A stretch of DNA of 54,626 bases from Lysinibacillus sp. FJAT-14745. GTDB lineage: Bacteria > Bacillota > Bacilli > Bacillales_A > Planococcaceae. The first letter of the stretch is position 1; every line of letters starts with the position of its first letter. Positions 31,972 to 40,060 of this stretch are shown in pieces. Location: positions 178,477-233,102 of the forward strand of contig NZ_LITM01000002.1 in assembly GCF_001275675.1 (NCBI RefSeq), written 5' to 3'. Made by a program: the position numbers and the translations under genes. The notes beneath the pieces were generated by a model that saw only the letters and a program-made list of their open reading frames with translations, did no database searches and had not been told where the DNA came from.

Positions 31972-33180
31972 TTAAGATTCTTTAATACCTAATATCGCCT
32001 TTAACTCTTCTGATCTTTTTTGACTAAGATGTACAATACCACAACCCTCTTTATACACATATAGTGATTGACCGTAACTAACCCAGACATCGAAACGAAC
32101 TCCTTCTATCATCAATGAATAATCTGGAGGGGTCCCCATATCTTCAGCAGGCTGCCACTCTGTTTGTCGAAAGAATTGCATAACTTCTTGTTCATTTTGG
32201 ATGTTGAGATTAGTAGTGACTGTTGGTTCACTAATTTCCACATTGTTTAATACCCCGTAGTTTGTGACAATTCCATTTTCGTCTATTGACTGGCTACTAT
32301 TTGATTCTAAACTAACATAATCTCCTTGCTTAACGTTGAAATCATCCATAACCGGATACCAAGTAGCTTTTGGGTACTTATTCATGATCTGCTCTTGAGA
32401 AAGGTTTTCTAGGTCCTTTGGAATAACTCCTTCAACAAATAGAAAAGCATTGGATTCTACCTCTACTTTTATGACTGTTCCCATATACATAATTCCATGT
32501 GAGCTACTATTATAATTCTTGATGCCATTTTGCTCCTGAAACGTTTTTTCCTGCTCTGCAAAATGTTTATCAAAATAACGGAGAGCATCTTGAGCAGCTA
32601 TTTGTTGAACGATACCTTTTGGAAAAGTGGGGTATTTTTCTAAATAAAAGGTTTCAAGCTTTTTTCTAGCTGTATACATTGGTAACAACGGCTCCAAATA
32701 CGTCTTAAAATATTTATCGACTCCTTCTTCTTGAAAAAGCTTTGCATATTCAGGTACTTGTTGTAACGTAACAAGCTCGTCATAATGCTCATTTCCCACA
32801 GCCTTTAGCTCAGCCTCAGAATATTGAAGACCAAGTGACTTCGCGTAATAATAAATGGCAACTACCTCCTTGTAGCGTTCATATGCTTCTTTTGTATAAA
32901 ATTCCTCGTCTTGCTTGCTCCAATTGATGCGTGTGATTTTTTCAAAATGAGTAAACTGTATATCGTTAAACAAGTTTGCCGATTGTTTCGTCTCCTTATT
33001 CAGTAGTTGTACCATGACAAATCCAACTAAACAAAACGTCACAATTGCCGTTAAAAGCGCGAAACGAATGGGCTTTTTAGGTTTGACAGCCTGTTGCTGT
33101 AAGACTCTTTTTTTGACACGCTCTTTACTCTCTTCCATATCCCCTGCTACTTTCACCATTTCCTTTTGCCATTTATTCAT
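31972..33180 (-). CDS. anti-sigma-like membrane protein with large extracellular domain
   Basis: 402 residues. The cytoplasmic N-terminus (EMVKVAGDMEESKERVKKRV) has the helical look of anti-sigma domains. One membrane helix (~41-60) follows, then ~340 extracellular residues that could sense a signal. GGAGGTGC lies 6 bases before the ATG chosen (two codons inside the longest frame). The start overlaps the sigma gene by 8 bp. The extracellular domain is not recognised. Confidence 0.75.
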   Translation of the reverse strand: MNKWQKEMVKVAGDMEESKERVKKRVLQQQAVKPKKPIRFALLTAIVTFCLVGFVMVQLLNKETKQSANLFNDIQFTHFEKITRINWSKQDEEFYTKEAYERYKEVVAIYYYAKSLGLQYSEAELKAVGNEHYDELVTLQQVPEYAKLFQEEGVDKYFKTYLEPLLPMYTARKKLETFYLEKYPTFPKGIVQQIAAQDALRYFDKHFAEQEKTFQEQNGIKNYNSSSHGIMYMGTVIKVEVESNAFLFVEGVIPKDLENLSQEQIMNKYPKATWYPVMDDFNVKQGDYVSLESNSSQSIDENGIVTNYGVLNNVEISEPTVTTNLNIQNEQEVMQFFRQTEWQPAEDMGTPPDYSLMIEGVRFDVWVSYGQSLYVYKEGCGIVHLSQKRSEELKAILGIKES

Positions 33181-33679
33181 GTCCAAGCACCTCCCATTCC
33201 TCTTGCTTTAAATGAGACTTTAAGGTTTCTCTCGCCCTTTTTAACCTTGTTTTCACTGTGTTTTCTACAATACCTAGAACTTGTGCTATATCAGCAATCT
33301 TCATTTCTTCATAATAGTAAAGAATGATTGGCTCTCTATATGTTAGCGGAAGCTTTAAAATAGCCGCCCCGATTTGCGATCTTTCCTCCGCTTCAATCAG
33401 TGTATCGCGCTGTATATTAGCCTTCACCGGAAATATTTTTTCTTGTAAAATTAATTTTTTATAATGCCAGCTTTTTAAATAATCCTTGCTTTTATTTATC
33501 GTTAACCGAGATAAATAAGCACGTAGCTGTCCACGTTCCTCATAATCATGCTGAGAAAATTTTATAAAAACCTCCTGCACGATATCTTCTGCTGCGTGTC
33601 TATTTTTTACGTAAAAATAGGCCAGACGTAATAAATGCTCTGCATGTTCATCCATAATTTTTTCAAGTATGCCGTCCAC
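33173..33679 (-). CDS. ECF-type RNA polymerase sigma factor
   Basis: 168 residues. Region 2 has EDIVQEVFIKFSQHDYEE; region 4 has LPLTYREPIILYYYEEMKIA and the helix-turn-helix DIAQVLGIVENTVKTRLKRA. It is close in sequence to the ECF at 29517-30032, so the two are probably paralogues. The start is uncertain: the longest frame begins with a GTG that lies inside a GGGGGAGGTGG ribosome binding site, and the next ATG is 21 bases past that site. A matching TGAAAC-N17-CGT promoter lies ~20 bp upstream. Confidence 0.88.
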   Translation of the reverse strand: MDGILEKIMDEHAEHLLRLAYFYVKNRHAAEDIVQEVFIKFSQHDYEERGQLRAYLSRLTINKSKDYLKSWHYKKLILQEKIFPVKANIQRDTLIEAEERSQIGAAILKLPLTYREPIILYYYEEMKIADIAQVLGIVENTVKTRLKRARETLKSHLKQEEWEVLGHE

Positions 33680-33696
33680 CTCCCCCTATTACACTA

Positions 33697-33725
33697 TAAA
33701 CGACTGCCAATAAATGACCGTTTCA
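33697..33725 (-). promoter_or_regulatory. probable ECF auto-promoter
   Basis: On the minus strand TGAAACGG...TGGCAGTCGTTTA: -35 TGAAAC, 17-bp spacer, CGT. This is the classic Bacillus ECF form, and it aligns with 30061-30089. Confidence 0.8.
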
Positions 33726-33754
33726 CTTAATTCCAAAAAATTTCAATTATTGTA

Positions 33755-33785
33755 TTGACCTTGGAGCACACTCCAATGTTAGGAT
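33755..33785 (+). promoter_or_regulatory. MerR-type promoter with 19-bp spacer
   Basis: TTGACC and TAGGAT are separated by 19 bp instead of 17. The spacer holds the dyad TTGGAGCACACTCCAA. This is the over-long spacer that MerR regulators untwist, and it lies directly before a merR gene. Confidence 0.9.
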
Positions 33786-33804
33786 AAATTTAGGAGGTGC
33801 TCAC

Positions 33805-34245
33805 ATGCATATCAAACAGTTTGCAGCTAAGTATAATTTATCTACTGATACCGTGCGTTACTATGAAAAAGAAGGATTACTGCATCCAAATAAACAGGAC
33901 AATGGCTATCGCGTGTATGATGTCACTTGTGAACATACAATAAAATTTATTTTAGTATTAAGACAGGTTGGCTTTACATTACAAGAAATCAAACAGCTTC
34001 TTACACTCGAGCAAAAGCCCATTTCAGATTCATGTAATCAAGAAACAGTACAACTATTCTCTACAAAGATCACCCACATTGAGCAGCAGTTATTTTTTTA
34101 TCAGCAGGCACTACAATCCTTACAGCTCACTCAAACATTATTAGCTGAAGGAAAATATGCGGAAAATAAATTGATCATCGGTTCACTGATTGAAGATATG
34201 TACAACAAATTACAAGAAGGAAGTGGTCATTATGAAACTACGTAA
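33805..34245 (+). CDS. MerR-family transcriptional regulator
   Basis: 146 residues. The N-terminal winged helix is MHIKQFAAKYNLSTDTVRYY then EKEGLLHP, with DNGYRVYD in the wing. A dimerisation coiled coil (~80-120) is followed by a short effector region without the Cys pattern of metal sensors (only C45 and C75). It should act on the 19-bp-spacer promoter in front of it. AGGAGGTG precedes the ATG. The DUF4260 gene starts inside its last codons and is probably its target. Confidence 0.92.
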   Translation: MHIKQFAAKYNLSTDTVRYYEKEGLLHPNKQDNGYRVYDVTCEHTIKFILVLRQVGFTLQEIKQLLTLEQKPISDSCNQETVQLFSTKITHIEQQLFFYQQALQSLQLTQTLLAEGKYAENKLIIGSLIEDMYNKLQEGSGHYETT

Positions 34246-34585
34246 AATTATTTCATTGGAATATTTACTAGCATTTTTAGGAAGTGTATTTTTCTACTGG
34301 TATTTTGAATTTTCGTTCCTATATTTTGTATTGCTGTTATTACTACCTGATATAAGCATGTTAGGCTACATTGTAAACACTAAAGTTGGCGCGTTCTTTT
34401 ACAATATTGGTCATAGTTTAGTTGTTCCGGTCATTCTCTTGATTATCAGCTTTGTTACTGTATCGACTTCGCTACTAATGGCCTCTATTATTTGGCTTGC
34501 CCATATCTTTTTAGACCGTACACTAGGCTACGGTTTAAAATATGATGAAGCCTTTACTAAAACTCATTTACAGCAAATAGCTTAA
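34232..34585 (+). CDS. DUF4260 family membrane protein
   Basis: 117 residues with about four membrane helices. DUF4260 landmarks are YNIGHSLVVP and WLAHIFLDRTLGYGLKY, ending in FTKTHL. The start is the ATG after AAGGAAGTGG, 14 codons inside the longest frame. It overlaps merR by 14 bp and should be cotranscribed with it. The function is unknown; the MerR link suggests a stress or drug response. Confidence 0.88.
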   Translation: MKLRKIISLEYLLAFLGSVFFYWYFEFSFLYFVLLLLLPDISMLGYIVNTKVGAFFYNIGHSLVVPVILLIISFVTVSTSLLMASIIWLAHIFLDRTLGYGLKYDEAFTKTHLQQIA

Positions 34586-34601
34586 GTTAGAAGTTGTGAT
34601 C

Positions 34602-34740
34602 TTATCGGCGGTTTTGAACGTTTTATCAGCGATGTTTGAGGTTTTATCAGCGATTCTTGCACTTTTATCAGCGATGTTTGGCGTTTTATCAGCGATTCTT
34701 GCACTTTTATCAGCGATGGGCTCTTTTAACAGCAGTTCTG
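34602..34740. repeat. 21-bp phased repeat array 3 (core TTATCAGCGAT)
   Basis: TTATCRGCG cores start at 34602, 34623, 34644, 34665, 34686 and 34707, each 21 bp apart, with a weaker one at about 34727. GTTTG-type and TCTTGCAC-type spacers alternate, giving the 42-bp higher-order period. It lies between the DUF4260 and YrdB-like genes on the same strand. Confidence 0.92.
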
Positions 34741-34786
34741 TTTAAGTTATTTTTACCCTTTCAAAACCAATTTTCGGAGGGATACT

Positions 34787-35116
34787 ATGGTGTTGAATTT
34801 AGTTCTTCGTTTTCTATTAGAAATTTGTGTGATATTGGCTTTTGGATATTGGGGTATACAAGCTGGGAAAGGCATGCTCTTCAAGCTTTTACTTGGCATT
34901 GGGGCACCCGCTTTGTTCGTAGTTATTTGGAGTATGTTTGGTTCACCTAAAGCAACATATCCATTGAATGGGACTTTGCATTTTATACTTGAATTTGTGA
35001 TATTCTCTTTAGCCGTCATAGCTCTGTATGCTACAAGACGAACACAATTAGCGACAATATTTGCCATACTATTCATCATTAATCAGATTTTATTGTCCGT
35101 ATTTCATCAACGCTAA
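34787..35116 (+). CDS. YrdB-family (DUF2568) membrane protein
   Basis: 109 residues with four membrane helices. RFLLEICVILAFGYWGIQ and GSPKATYPLNGTLHFILEF are the family's conserved segments. CGGAGGGA precedes the ATG. A strong terminator follows. The function is unknown. It may be read together with merR and DUF4260 through the repeat array, as no terminator is visible between. Confidence 0.85.
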   Translation: MVLNLVLRFLLEICVILAFGYWGIQAGKGMLFKLLLGIGAPALFVVIWSMFGSPKATYPLNGTLHFILEFVIFSLAVIALYATRRTQLATIFAILFIINQILLSVFHQR

Positions 35117-35150
35117 AAAATCCACGTTATTAGAAGTGGATTTTTTAGCT
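35112..35150 (+). terminator. shared terminator between convergent genes
   Basis: GCTAAAAAATCCAC pairs with GTGGATTTTTTAGC around a short loop. It overlaps the last codons of the metallohydrolase gene and works for both strands. Confidence 0.88.
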
Positions 35151-36092
35151 TTTTTGAAGGTACTTATAGATCGTTGTAAGGTTAGCTTTAATACCGTTTA
35201 CTCCCTTCCATTCCCTATACTCTTTAGGTATACCAAATTCAGCAATAAAATCTTCCAGTGACAACTTTCGTTGAAGAGCCTCTTTTGCGCGTTGAGTCAT
35301 GAAAGATAAATAATCAATTAACGTATCGCATAAAGTCAAATCTGCAATATTACCATGACCAGGTACAATTATATTTATATCGAATTGTATAACTCGCTTT
35401 AATATCGTCAAAAATTCTTCAGGATTATAGATCGGTACATGTAAATCTTCTGTCGCTAAATCACCCATAAAAGCTATTTTTTCTTTAGGTAGGTACATAA
35501 ATGTATCACTCGGTGAATGTCCTCCGCCTAAACAGTATAATTCCACAGTTCTATCGGAACCTGTGATAGTCAATTTTTCTTCAAATAACAAGGATGGTAA
35601 CACAATTTGTAATTGAGATAAGTCATCTAACACCTTCGACATTTCTTGATATTGGTTGATTAAACTCACTTTTATAATGGTGTCCTCTGTTGAATCGATT
35701 TGATTTTTTAGCTGAAGCAGGTACTGATTCATGTCCTGTTTTTCCTTCTCATAATCTTCAATCTTATTCTTTTCTTTGCACAATTTCTCCGTTCCATATG
35801 TAGAAATAATCGTTGTATCTGAAAATACTTGATTTCCAAAAACGTGATCCCCGTGATAATGACTGTTAATCAAATACTTTACTTTCTTACCCGTTAAACT
35901 TTCCGCTTGGCGTCTTAACGCTTCCCCCGCTGAAGGCGTACTTAGCGAATCAAAAACTAGAAGCTCGTCACCTAAATCAATTATTCCTGCATTACTCCAA
36001 GCACCTTGACCTGGTTTAGCAATGGCAGCAAACACACCGTCACATAAAGTATGCAAAGTAAAATACTTTGTTTCTACAATCCCCTGTTCCAT
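35145..36092 (-). CDS. MBL-fold metallohydrolase with a helical insertion
   Basis: 315 residues. The zinc-binding signature is NSHYHGDHVFGN (HxHxDH), with later ligands in GGGHSPSD, MGDLATED and PGHGN. Between the first and third ligands, at ~95-150, a long charged helical segment (CKEKNKIEDYEKEKQDMNQY...) is inserted that most family members lack. It has no signal peptide, so it acts in the cytoplasm. AGGGGGC precedes the ATG. The substrate is unknown; beta-lactamase activity should not be assumed. Confidence 0.88.
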   Translation of the reverse strand: MEQGIVETKYFTLHTLCDGVFAAIAKPGQGAWSNAGIIDLGDELLVFDSLSTPSAGEALRRQAESLTGKKVKYLINSHYHGDHVFGNQVFSDTTIISTYGTEKLCKEKNKIEDYEKEKQDMNQYLLQLKNQIDSTEDTIIKVSLINQYQEMSKVLDDLSQLQIVLPSLLFEEKLTITGSDRTVELYCLGGGHSPSDTFMYLPKEKIAFMGDLATEDLHVPIYNPEEFLTILKRVIQFDINIIVPGHGNIADLTLCDTLIDYLSFMTQRAKEALQRKLSLEDFIAEFGIPKEYREWKGVNGIKANLTTIYKYLQKS

Positions 36093-36210
36093 TCATAGCC
36101 CCCTAAAAGTTTTAACATATTATAGCATTCATACTTCAAGATAAATCAATGTTTCGTGAAATTAAAGTTGTTTAATTTATTATCAAGAGCTAAATGTAAA
36201 AAGCCATAAA

Positions 36211-36257
36211 AAAATGGGTGATATATATTAGTTAACAATAATATGTATCACCCTTTT
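36211..36257 (-). terminator. terminator of the XRE regulator gene
   Basis: AAAATGGGTGATA and TATCACCCTTTT arms with inner A/T pairing and a T-rich tail on the minus strand. Confidence 0.75.
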
Positions 36258-36306
36258 ACTACTTGTCAACAATCGCTCCTTATAATGGAATAACGAAAAT
36301 ACTTTA

Positions 36307-37152
36307 TTAATTTTGCACCCTTTTCATTAATCGCTTTAATTTATTTTCTGTATCCGTTTCCTCTACTGGTGTATAAACACTGCACCGTAAATCCATCTCA
36401 CCTTGAACCTGAAGAGAAGTTAAATTAAACAACATTTTGCCTGCTTTAGCATGTCTGAATTCAATTATCATTTCTGGAGCTTTGCTCACTTGACTTTCTT
36501 GCCACAAATCCTGAAATTCTGAATGTGAATGACTCATTTCATTAATAAATTGGTTGTACCATTCATCGCCTAAATAGTGTCCATAATAGGTACGGAAAAT
36601 AGCAAGAAAACCTTTCGCAAAATGCTCCCAATTGACGGCCAATGCTTTGAATTCTTTTCTAGTGAACACTAAACGAATCAAATTTCTTTGATCATTCGAT
36701 ATTTGTTCAAAATCTAAAAAAACATGAGCAGCTGCCGGATTCCAGCCCACTATATGGCAATGTCGATCTGTAATGATAGTTGGACAATATGTTAATTCAG
36801 TTAGTATTCGCTTTAAAGAGGGGCTAAGCTCTGATTGATTATTTTTTTGATTTGTAATTTCTGATTTTGTCCCTAATGCCAGGTCATATAAGTAGTCTCT
36901 TTCATCATTATTTAATTGTAGAGCTGTAGAAATACAATCAAGTACGATTGAAGAAACTTTTATATCTCTTCCTTGCTCTAGCCATGTATACCAAGTGGTA
37001 CTTACACCTGCTAATTGTGCAACTTCTTCTCTTCGTAATCCAGGGGTTCTTCTCCGGTTTCCAGCAGGTAAACCAACAGTCTCTGGCTTGATTTGAGCAC
37101 GTTTAGCTTTTAAGAATGTCGACAAAGCTTCAAGCCTAGTATTATCATTCAT
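36307..37152 (-). CDS. XRE regulator with MmyB/MltR-type ligand-binding domain
   Basis: 281 residues. The N-terminal helix-turn-helix (~30-70) has the family motif RRRTPGLRREEVAQLAGVST then TWYTWLEQGRD. The C-terminal ligand domain (~105-270) opens with LTYCPTIITDRHCHIVGWNP. A crystal structure of one relative (MltR of Chloroflexus) showed a bound fatty acid. The gene is divergent from a FabF-like gene with a palindromic operator between, so fatty-acid-responsive control of that gene is a reasonable inference. The start is the ATG after GGGGAG. Confidence 0.88.
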   Translation of the reverse strand: MNDNTRLEALSTFLKAKRAQIKPETVGLPAGNRRRTPGLRREEVAQLAGVSTTWYTWLEQGRDIKVSSIVLDCISTALQLNNDERDYLYDLALGTKSEITNQKNNQSELSPSLKRILTELTYCPTIITDRHCHIVGWNPAAAHVFLDFEQISNDQRNLIRLVFTRKEFKALAVNWEHFAKGFLAIFRTYYGHYLGDEWYNQFINEMSHSHSEFQDLWQESQVSKAPEMIIEFRHAKAGKMLFNLTSLQVQGEMDLRCSVYTPVEETDTENKLKRLMKRVQN

Positions 37153-37207
37153 TTTTAAAACTCCCCATCTTATCAATTTATTCTATTAGTAATTATACCA
37201 GGATAAA

Positions 37208-37242
37208 CTATTACTTGTAATAGGATAAAAGAGATGTAAAAT
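37208..37242 (+). promoter_or_regulatory. fabF promoter with 16-bp palindromic operator
   Basis: CTATTACTTGTAATAG (37208-37223) is a perfect palindrome, and a second partial copy (CTATTAGTAAT) lies ~30 bp to the left. The -35 TTGTAA (37215-37220) falls inside it and the -10 TAAAAT (37237-37242) follows after 16 bp. It is a good site for the divergent XRE regulator. Confidence 0.7.
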
Positions 37243-37274
37243 ACAAGTAAATCATTTATATGGAGGTATAAAAA

Positions 37275-38510
37275 GTGGAAAGAGTTGTGATTACTGGTAT
37301 GGGGATAGTGTCTCCTTTAGGAAACAACATCCAAACATTTTGGAACAATTTGATTAATGGGGAATCTGGTATATCCACTATTGATACATTTGATGTTACT
37401 AATCATAAGACAAAAATTGCAGGTATCGTCCAAGGATTTGATGCGGATGAAGTTTTAGGAAAGAGTGAAGCTAAACGTTTGGATCGTTTTGCTCAATTTG
37501 CTTTGGCTGCAGCTGAACAAGCTTGGGTAGATTCTAAGTTAGACCTTGATCATATAGATGTAGAACGGTTAGGCGTATATGTAGGTTCAGGTATAGGTGG
37601 AATTGAAACCTTGATTGAAAATATTGATACGCTTAGACAGAAAGGGCCTAGAAGAGTTAGCCCAACCCTAATACCTGCCATTATTTCTAATGCTGCTGCA
37701 GCTCAAATTAGTATCAAGTGGAACGCAATGGGACCTTCTTTATCGCCCGTTTCTGCTTGTGCAATTGGAAATACAGCTATTGGTGAGGCCTTTAGACTAA
37801 TTCGTTCTGGAGAAGTTGACGTTATGTTCACAGGTGGAACAGAGGCAGCTATAACAGACTTATCAATAGCAAGCTTTAGTAATGCTACAGCATTATCAAG
37901 AAGAAACGATGATCCCACTAAAGCTAGTCGTCCATTTGATGAAAATCGAGATGGATTTGTCATGTCAGAAGGAGCTGGAATTCTAATCCTAGAATCTTTA
38001 TCTCATGCTTTACGTAGAGAGGCAAAGATTTATGCAGAAGTCATTGGATACGGAGCAAGTTCAGACGCACACCATATCGTAGCTACGCATCCGGAAGGTA
38101 AAGGGGCCTACCTTGCAATGAAATCAGCTTTAAAAAATGCAAATTTATCGCCTGAAGAAATTGATGTTATTAGTGCCCATGCAACAAGTACAAAAGTTGG
38201 AGACATCTCCGAAACGATGGCTATTAAGCAGCTGTTTGGTAAACAAGCTTATCAGATTCCAGTAACAGCTAATAAATCTATGCTCGGTCATATGTTAGGG
38301 GCAGCAGGCGGAGTTGAAGCAATTGCTTTAGCAATGAGTTTAAAGGAAGGTATAATTCCTCCTACAATTAACTTAGAAAATCCTGATCCATTATGTGATC
38401 TCGATTATGTACCATCTATTGCTCGCCAAGTGAATATAAATACGGGTCTGTCTAACTCATTCGGTTTCGGAGGTCATAATGCGGCTATTGTATTAAAGAA
38501 ATACGAGTGA
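37275..38510 (+). CDS. fabF: beta-ketoacyl-ACP synthase II (FabF-like)
   Basis: 411 residues, full length. It condenses malonyl-ACP with acyl-ACP. Catalytic residues are present: Cys in SACAIGNTAIGEAF, His in SAHATSTKVGD, Lys and His in NKSMLGHMLGAAGG, and the C-terminal NSFGFGGHN. The motifs differ from housekeeping FabF (ACATGTNAIG, NAHGTSTPxND), and no other fab genes are near, so this is probably a specialised second copy. The start is GTG after GGAGGT. It is monocistronic with a strong terminator. Confidence 0.92.
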   Translation: MERVVITGMGIVSPLGNNIQTFWNNLINGESGISTIDTFDVTNHKTKIAGIVQGFDADEVLGKSEAKRLDRFAQFALAAAEQAWVDSKLDLDHIDVERLGVYVGSGIGGIETLIENIDTLRQKGPRRVSPTLIPAIISNAAAAQISIKWNAMGPSLSPVSACAIGNTAIGEAFRLIRSGEVDVMFTGGTEAAITDLSIASFSNATALSRRNDDPTKASRPFDENRDGFVMSEGAGILILESLSHALRREAKIYAEVIGYGASSDAHHIVATHPEGKGAYLAMKSALKNANLSPEEIDVISAHATSTKVGDISETMAIKQLFGKQAYQIPVTANKSMLGHMLGAAGGVEAIALAMSLKEGIIPPTINLENPDPLCDLDYVPSIARQVNINTGLSNSFGFGGHNAAIVLKKYE

Positions 38511-38523
38511 ATAAACTTTCTCT

Positions 38524-38564
38524 AATAAATCTAACCGTTTCTTAAGGAAATGGTTAGATTTATT
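38524..38564 (+). terminator. fabF terminator
   Basis: AATAAATCTAACC and GGTTAGATTTATT arms with a short loop. The remaining ~150 bp to the next terminator show nothing recognisable. Confidence 0.85.
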
Positions 38565-38720
38565 CCGTTCAATGGCCCGTTTGTTGAACAAGTAGAAAAC
38601 GGAGTACCCTTAGATTTTCCTATGAGCTTTTGAATGCATCCGCCCACATTTGCGGACTAATGCTTATTTAGACTTCAATAGTATATAACTTTATTGTTAG
38701 TACATAATCAAGAGAAAAAG

Positions 38721-38750
38721 AAAATCCACTCTTTTTCAAAGTGGATTTTC
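38721..38750 (-). terminator. terminator of the two-component operon
   Basis: AAAATCCACT and AGTGGATTTT arms, immediately after the small membrane protein gene ending at 38759. Confidence 0.85.
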
Positions 38751-38758
38751 TCATCATA

Positions 38759-38980
38759 TTAAATAAGTCGCTTAATCAGCGTTTCATATAACGCAACAAT
38801 TAATAAGCCACCAAGTATAGGGGTTAAAGAACTAAAACTGAAATAAAAACCTCCATCATAGTATTGTCCTAAGAAATGAAATTGCAGCCATGGAACGCCA
38901 TATGTTTCACCGACACCGTATAAAAAAACTGTGCTAAATAGAAACAACGCTAGACATTTAATAAATTCATTTCTCTTCAT
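38759..38980 (-). CDS. small membrane protein
   Basis: 73 residues with two hydrophobic segments (CLALFLFSTVFLYGVG and LTPILGGLLIVALYE). The start is the ATG after GAGGTGA, three codons inside the longest frame. It lies 10 bp behind the lipoprotein gene and so is the last member of the four-gene regulator-kinase-lipoprotein operon. The function is unknown. Confidence 0.7.
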   Translation of the reverse strand: MKRNEFIKCLALFLFSTVFLYGVGETYGVPWLQFHFLGQYYDGGFYFSFSSLTPILGGLLIVALYETLIKRLI

Positions 38981-38990
38981 ACAATTCACC

Positions 38991-40058
38991 TCACTTAACG
39001 ATGGTCATTTGTTTTGCGTATGCTACAAGGTCTTCGATTGTTAACTCAGAATTTCCAATAAAAATGCTATATTGATAACCGTTTTCCTGCCAGCTAATAC
39101 TACGGAATTTATTCTCATCCATTACAGTACCTTTTTGACCTCGGATGTCCATTTCTTTTTCACCTATAATAGGCTCTACCTTAGTATCATTACTATTTGC
39201 TTTAAAAACTGTTACTGAAATATCTTGCTGACCATTCTTTGCATAATTAAAGGTATACTCTGAACGATCTTCTATCCCTTTATCTAATGAAATACCCTCC
39301 AAAGTTAGTCCATTTACTTCTGGCACCATTAAAAATTTGCCTAGCTGTTCTTTCACTGTATCCAGTGTTACTGACTTAGATTCAGGTACACTTATTTCTT
39401 CCACTTTTGTATCCTTTGGAATATCAATTGTAAATTGGGCATCATCAATTTTTGCCTTTTCATCCATTTTCGTATACTCTGTTGTCATTTTATTTCCAGC
39501 ACTTTTCGTTATTGTTTTTAACGTTACCCATGTTTTTTTATCGACCCATACTTCGATATCACCTATTAAAGTATCATCTTTTTTAGCTTTCGCTACAATT
39601 TTATACGTATCTCTTCCAGCAATCTTCTCCTCTCCGGCAATTTTCACATCATGTGTATCCTTTACTGCATTAAATAGTATTTCTAACTGATCTCTTTGTG
39701 ATGGGAGTTCATCTAAGCCATTTTTGCTAATATCTATTTTATGAACAGTGTTTTTAACAACATCATACATAATAACCTGTGAGCCATTGTTGACTGCGAT
39801 GCTATGCTCACCATTTTCAGCTGTTGACTCAATACGTCGTTTACCATCTTTAGTCCACTCTTTGACTTGAGCTTTTCCACCAACCTCGCCCATATCCATT
39901 GTGTATTCAGCGTAATAAGTAAGTGGTTCTTTCGTTTCCTGTAATGCGTGATCAATAATTTCCTGTGGTGAATATGACCCTTCTGTATTACAACCTACTA
40001 AGCTAAATGTTAGTGCGGCAACTAAACCTGCTGCACGTAATGATTTTTTCCAATTCAT
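38991..40058 (-). CDS. LolA-fold lipoprotein of the two-component operon
   Basis: 355 residues. A lipoprotein signal (AALTFSLVGCNTE, lipobox LVGC) is followed by a beta-rich LolA-like domain (~30-215) and a C-terminal domain (~230-350). It resembles the sporulation and stress lipoproteins of Bacillus that share the outer-membrane lipoprotein carrier fold. It would sit on the outer face of the membrane. The start is the ATG after AAGGAGAG. It directly follows the kinase gene, so it may help sense the signal, which is inference. Confidence 0.82.
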   Translation of the reverse strand: MNWKKSLRAAGLVAALTFSLVGCNTEGSYSPQEIIDHALQETKEPLTYYAEYTMDMGEVGGKAQVKEWTKDGKRRIESTAENGEHSIAVNNGSQVIMYDVVKNTVHKIDISKNGLDELPSQRDQLEILFNAVKDTHDVKIAGEEKIAGRDTYKIVAKAKKDDTLIGDIEVWVDKKTWVTLKTITKSAGNKMTTEYTKMDEKAKIDDAQFTIDIPKDTKVEEISVPESKSVTLDTVKEQLGKFLMVPEVNGLTLEGISLDKGIEDRSEYTFNYAKNGQQDISVTVFKANSNDTKVEPIIGEKEMDIRGQKGTVMDENKFRSISWQENGYQYSIFIGNSELTIEDLVAYAKQMTIVK

Positions 40059-40060
40059 TA

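Noticed and set aside
35145..36092. Beta-lactamase resistance gene
   Set aside because: No signal peptide and an unusual insertion; the fold is shared by many unrelated hydrolases.
37703..37963. Antisense frame inside fabF, and similar frames inside maeA, fumC and the kinases
   Set aside because: Shadows of strong coding sequence on the other strand; no ribosome binding sites.
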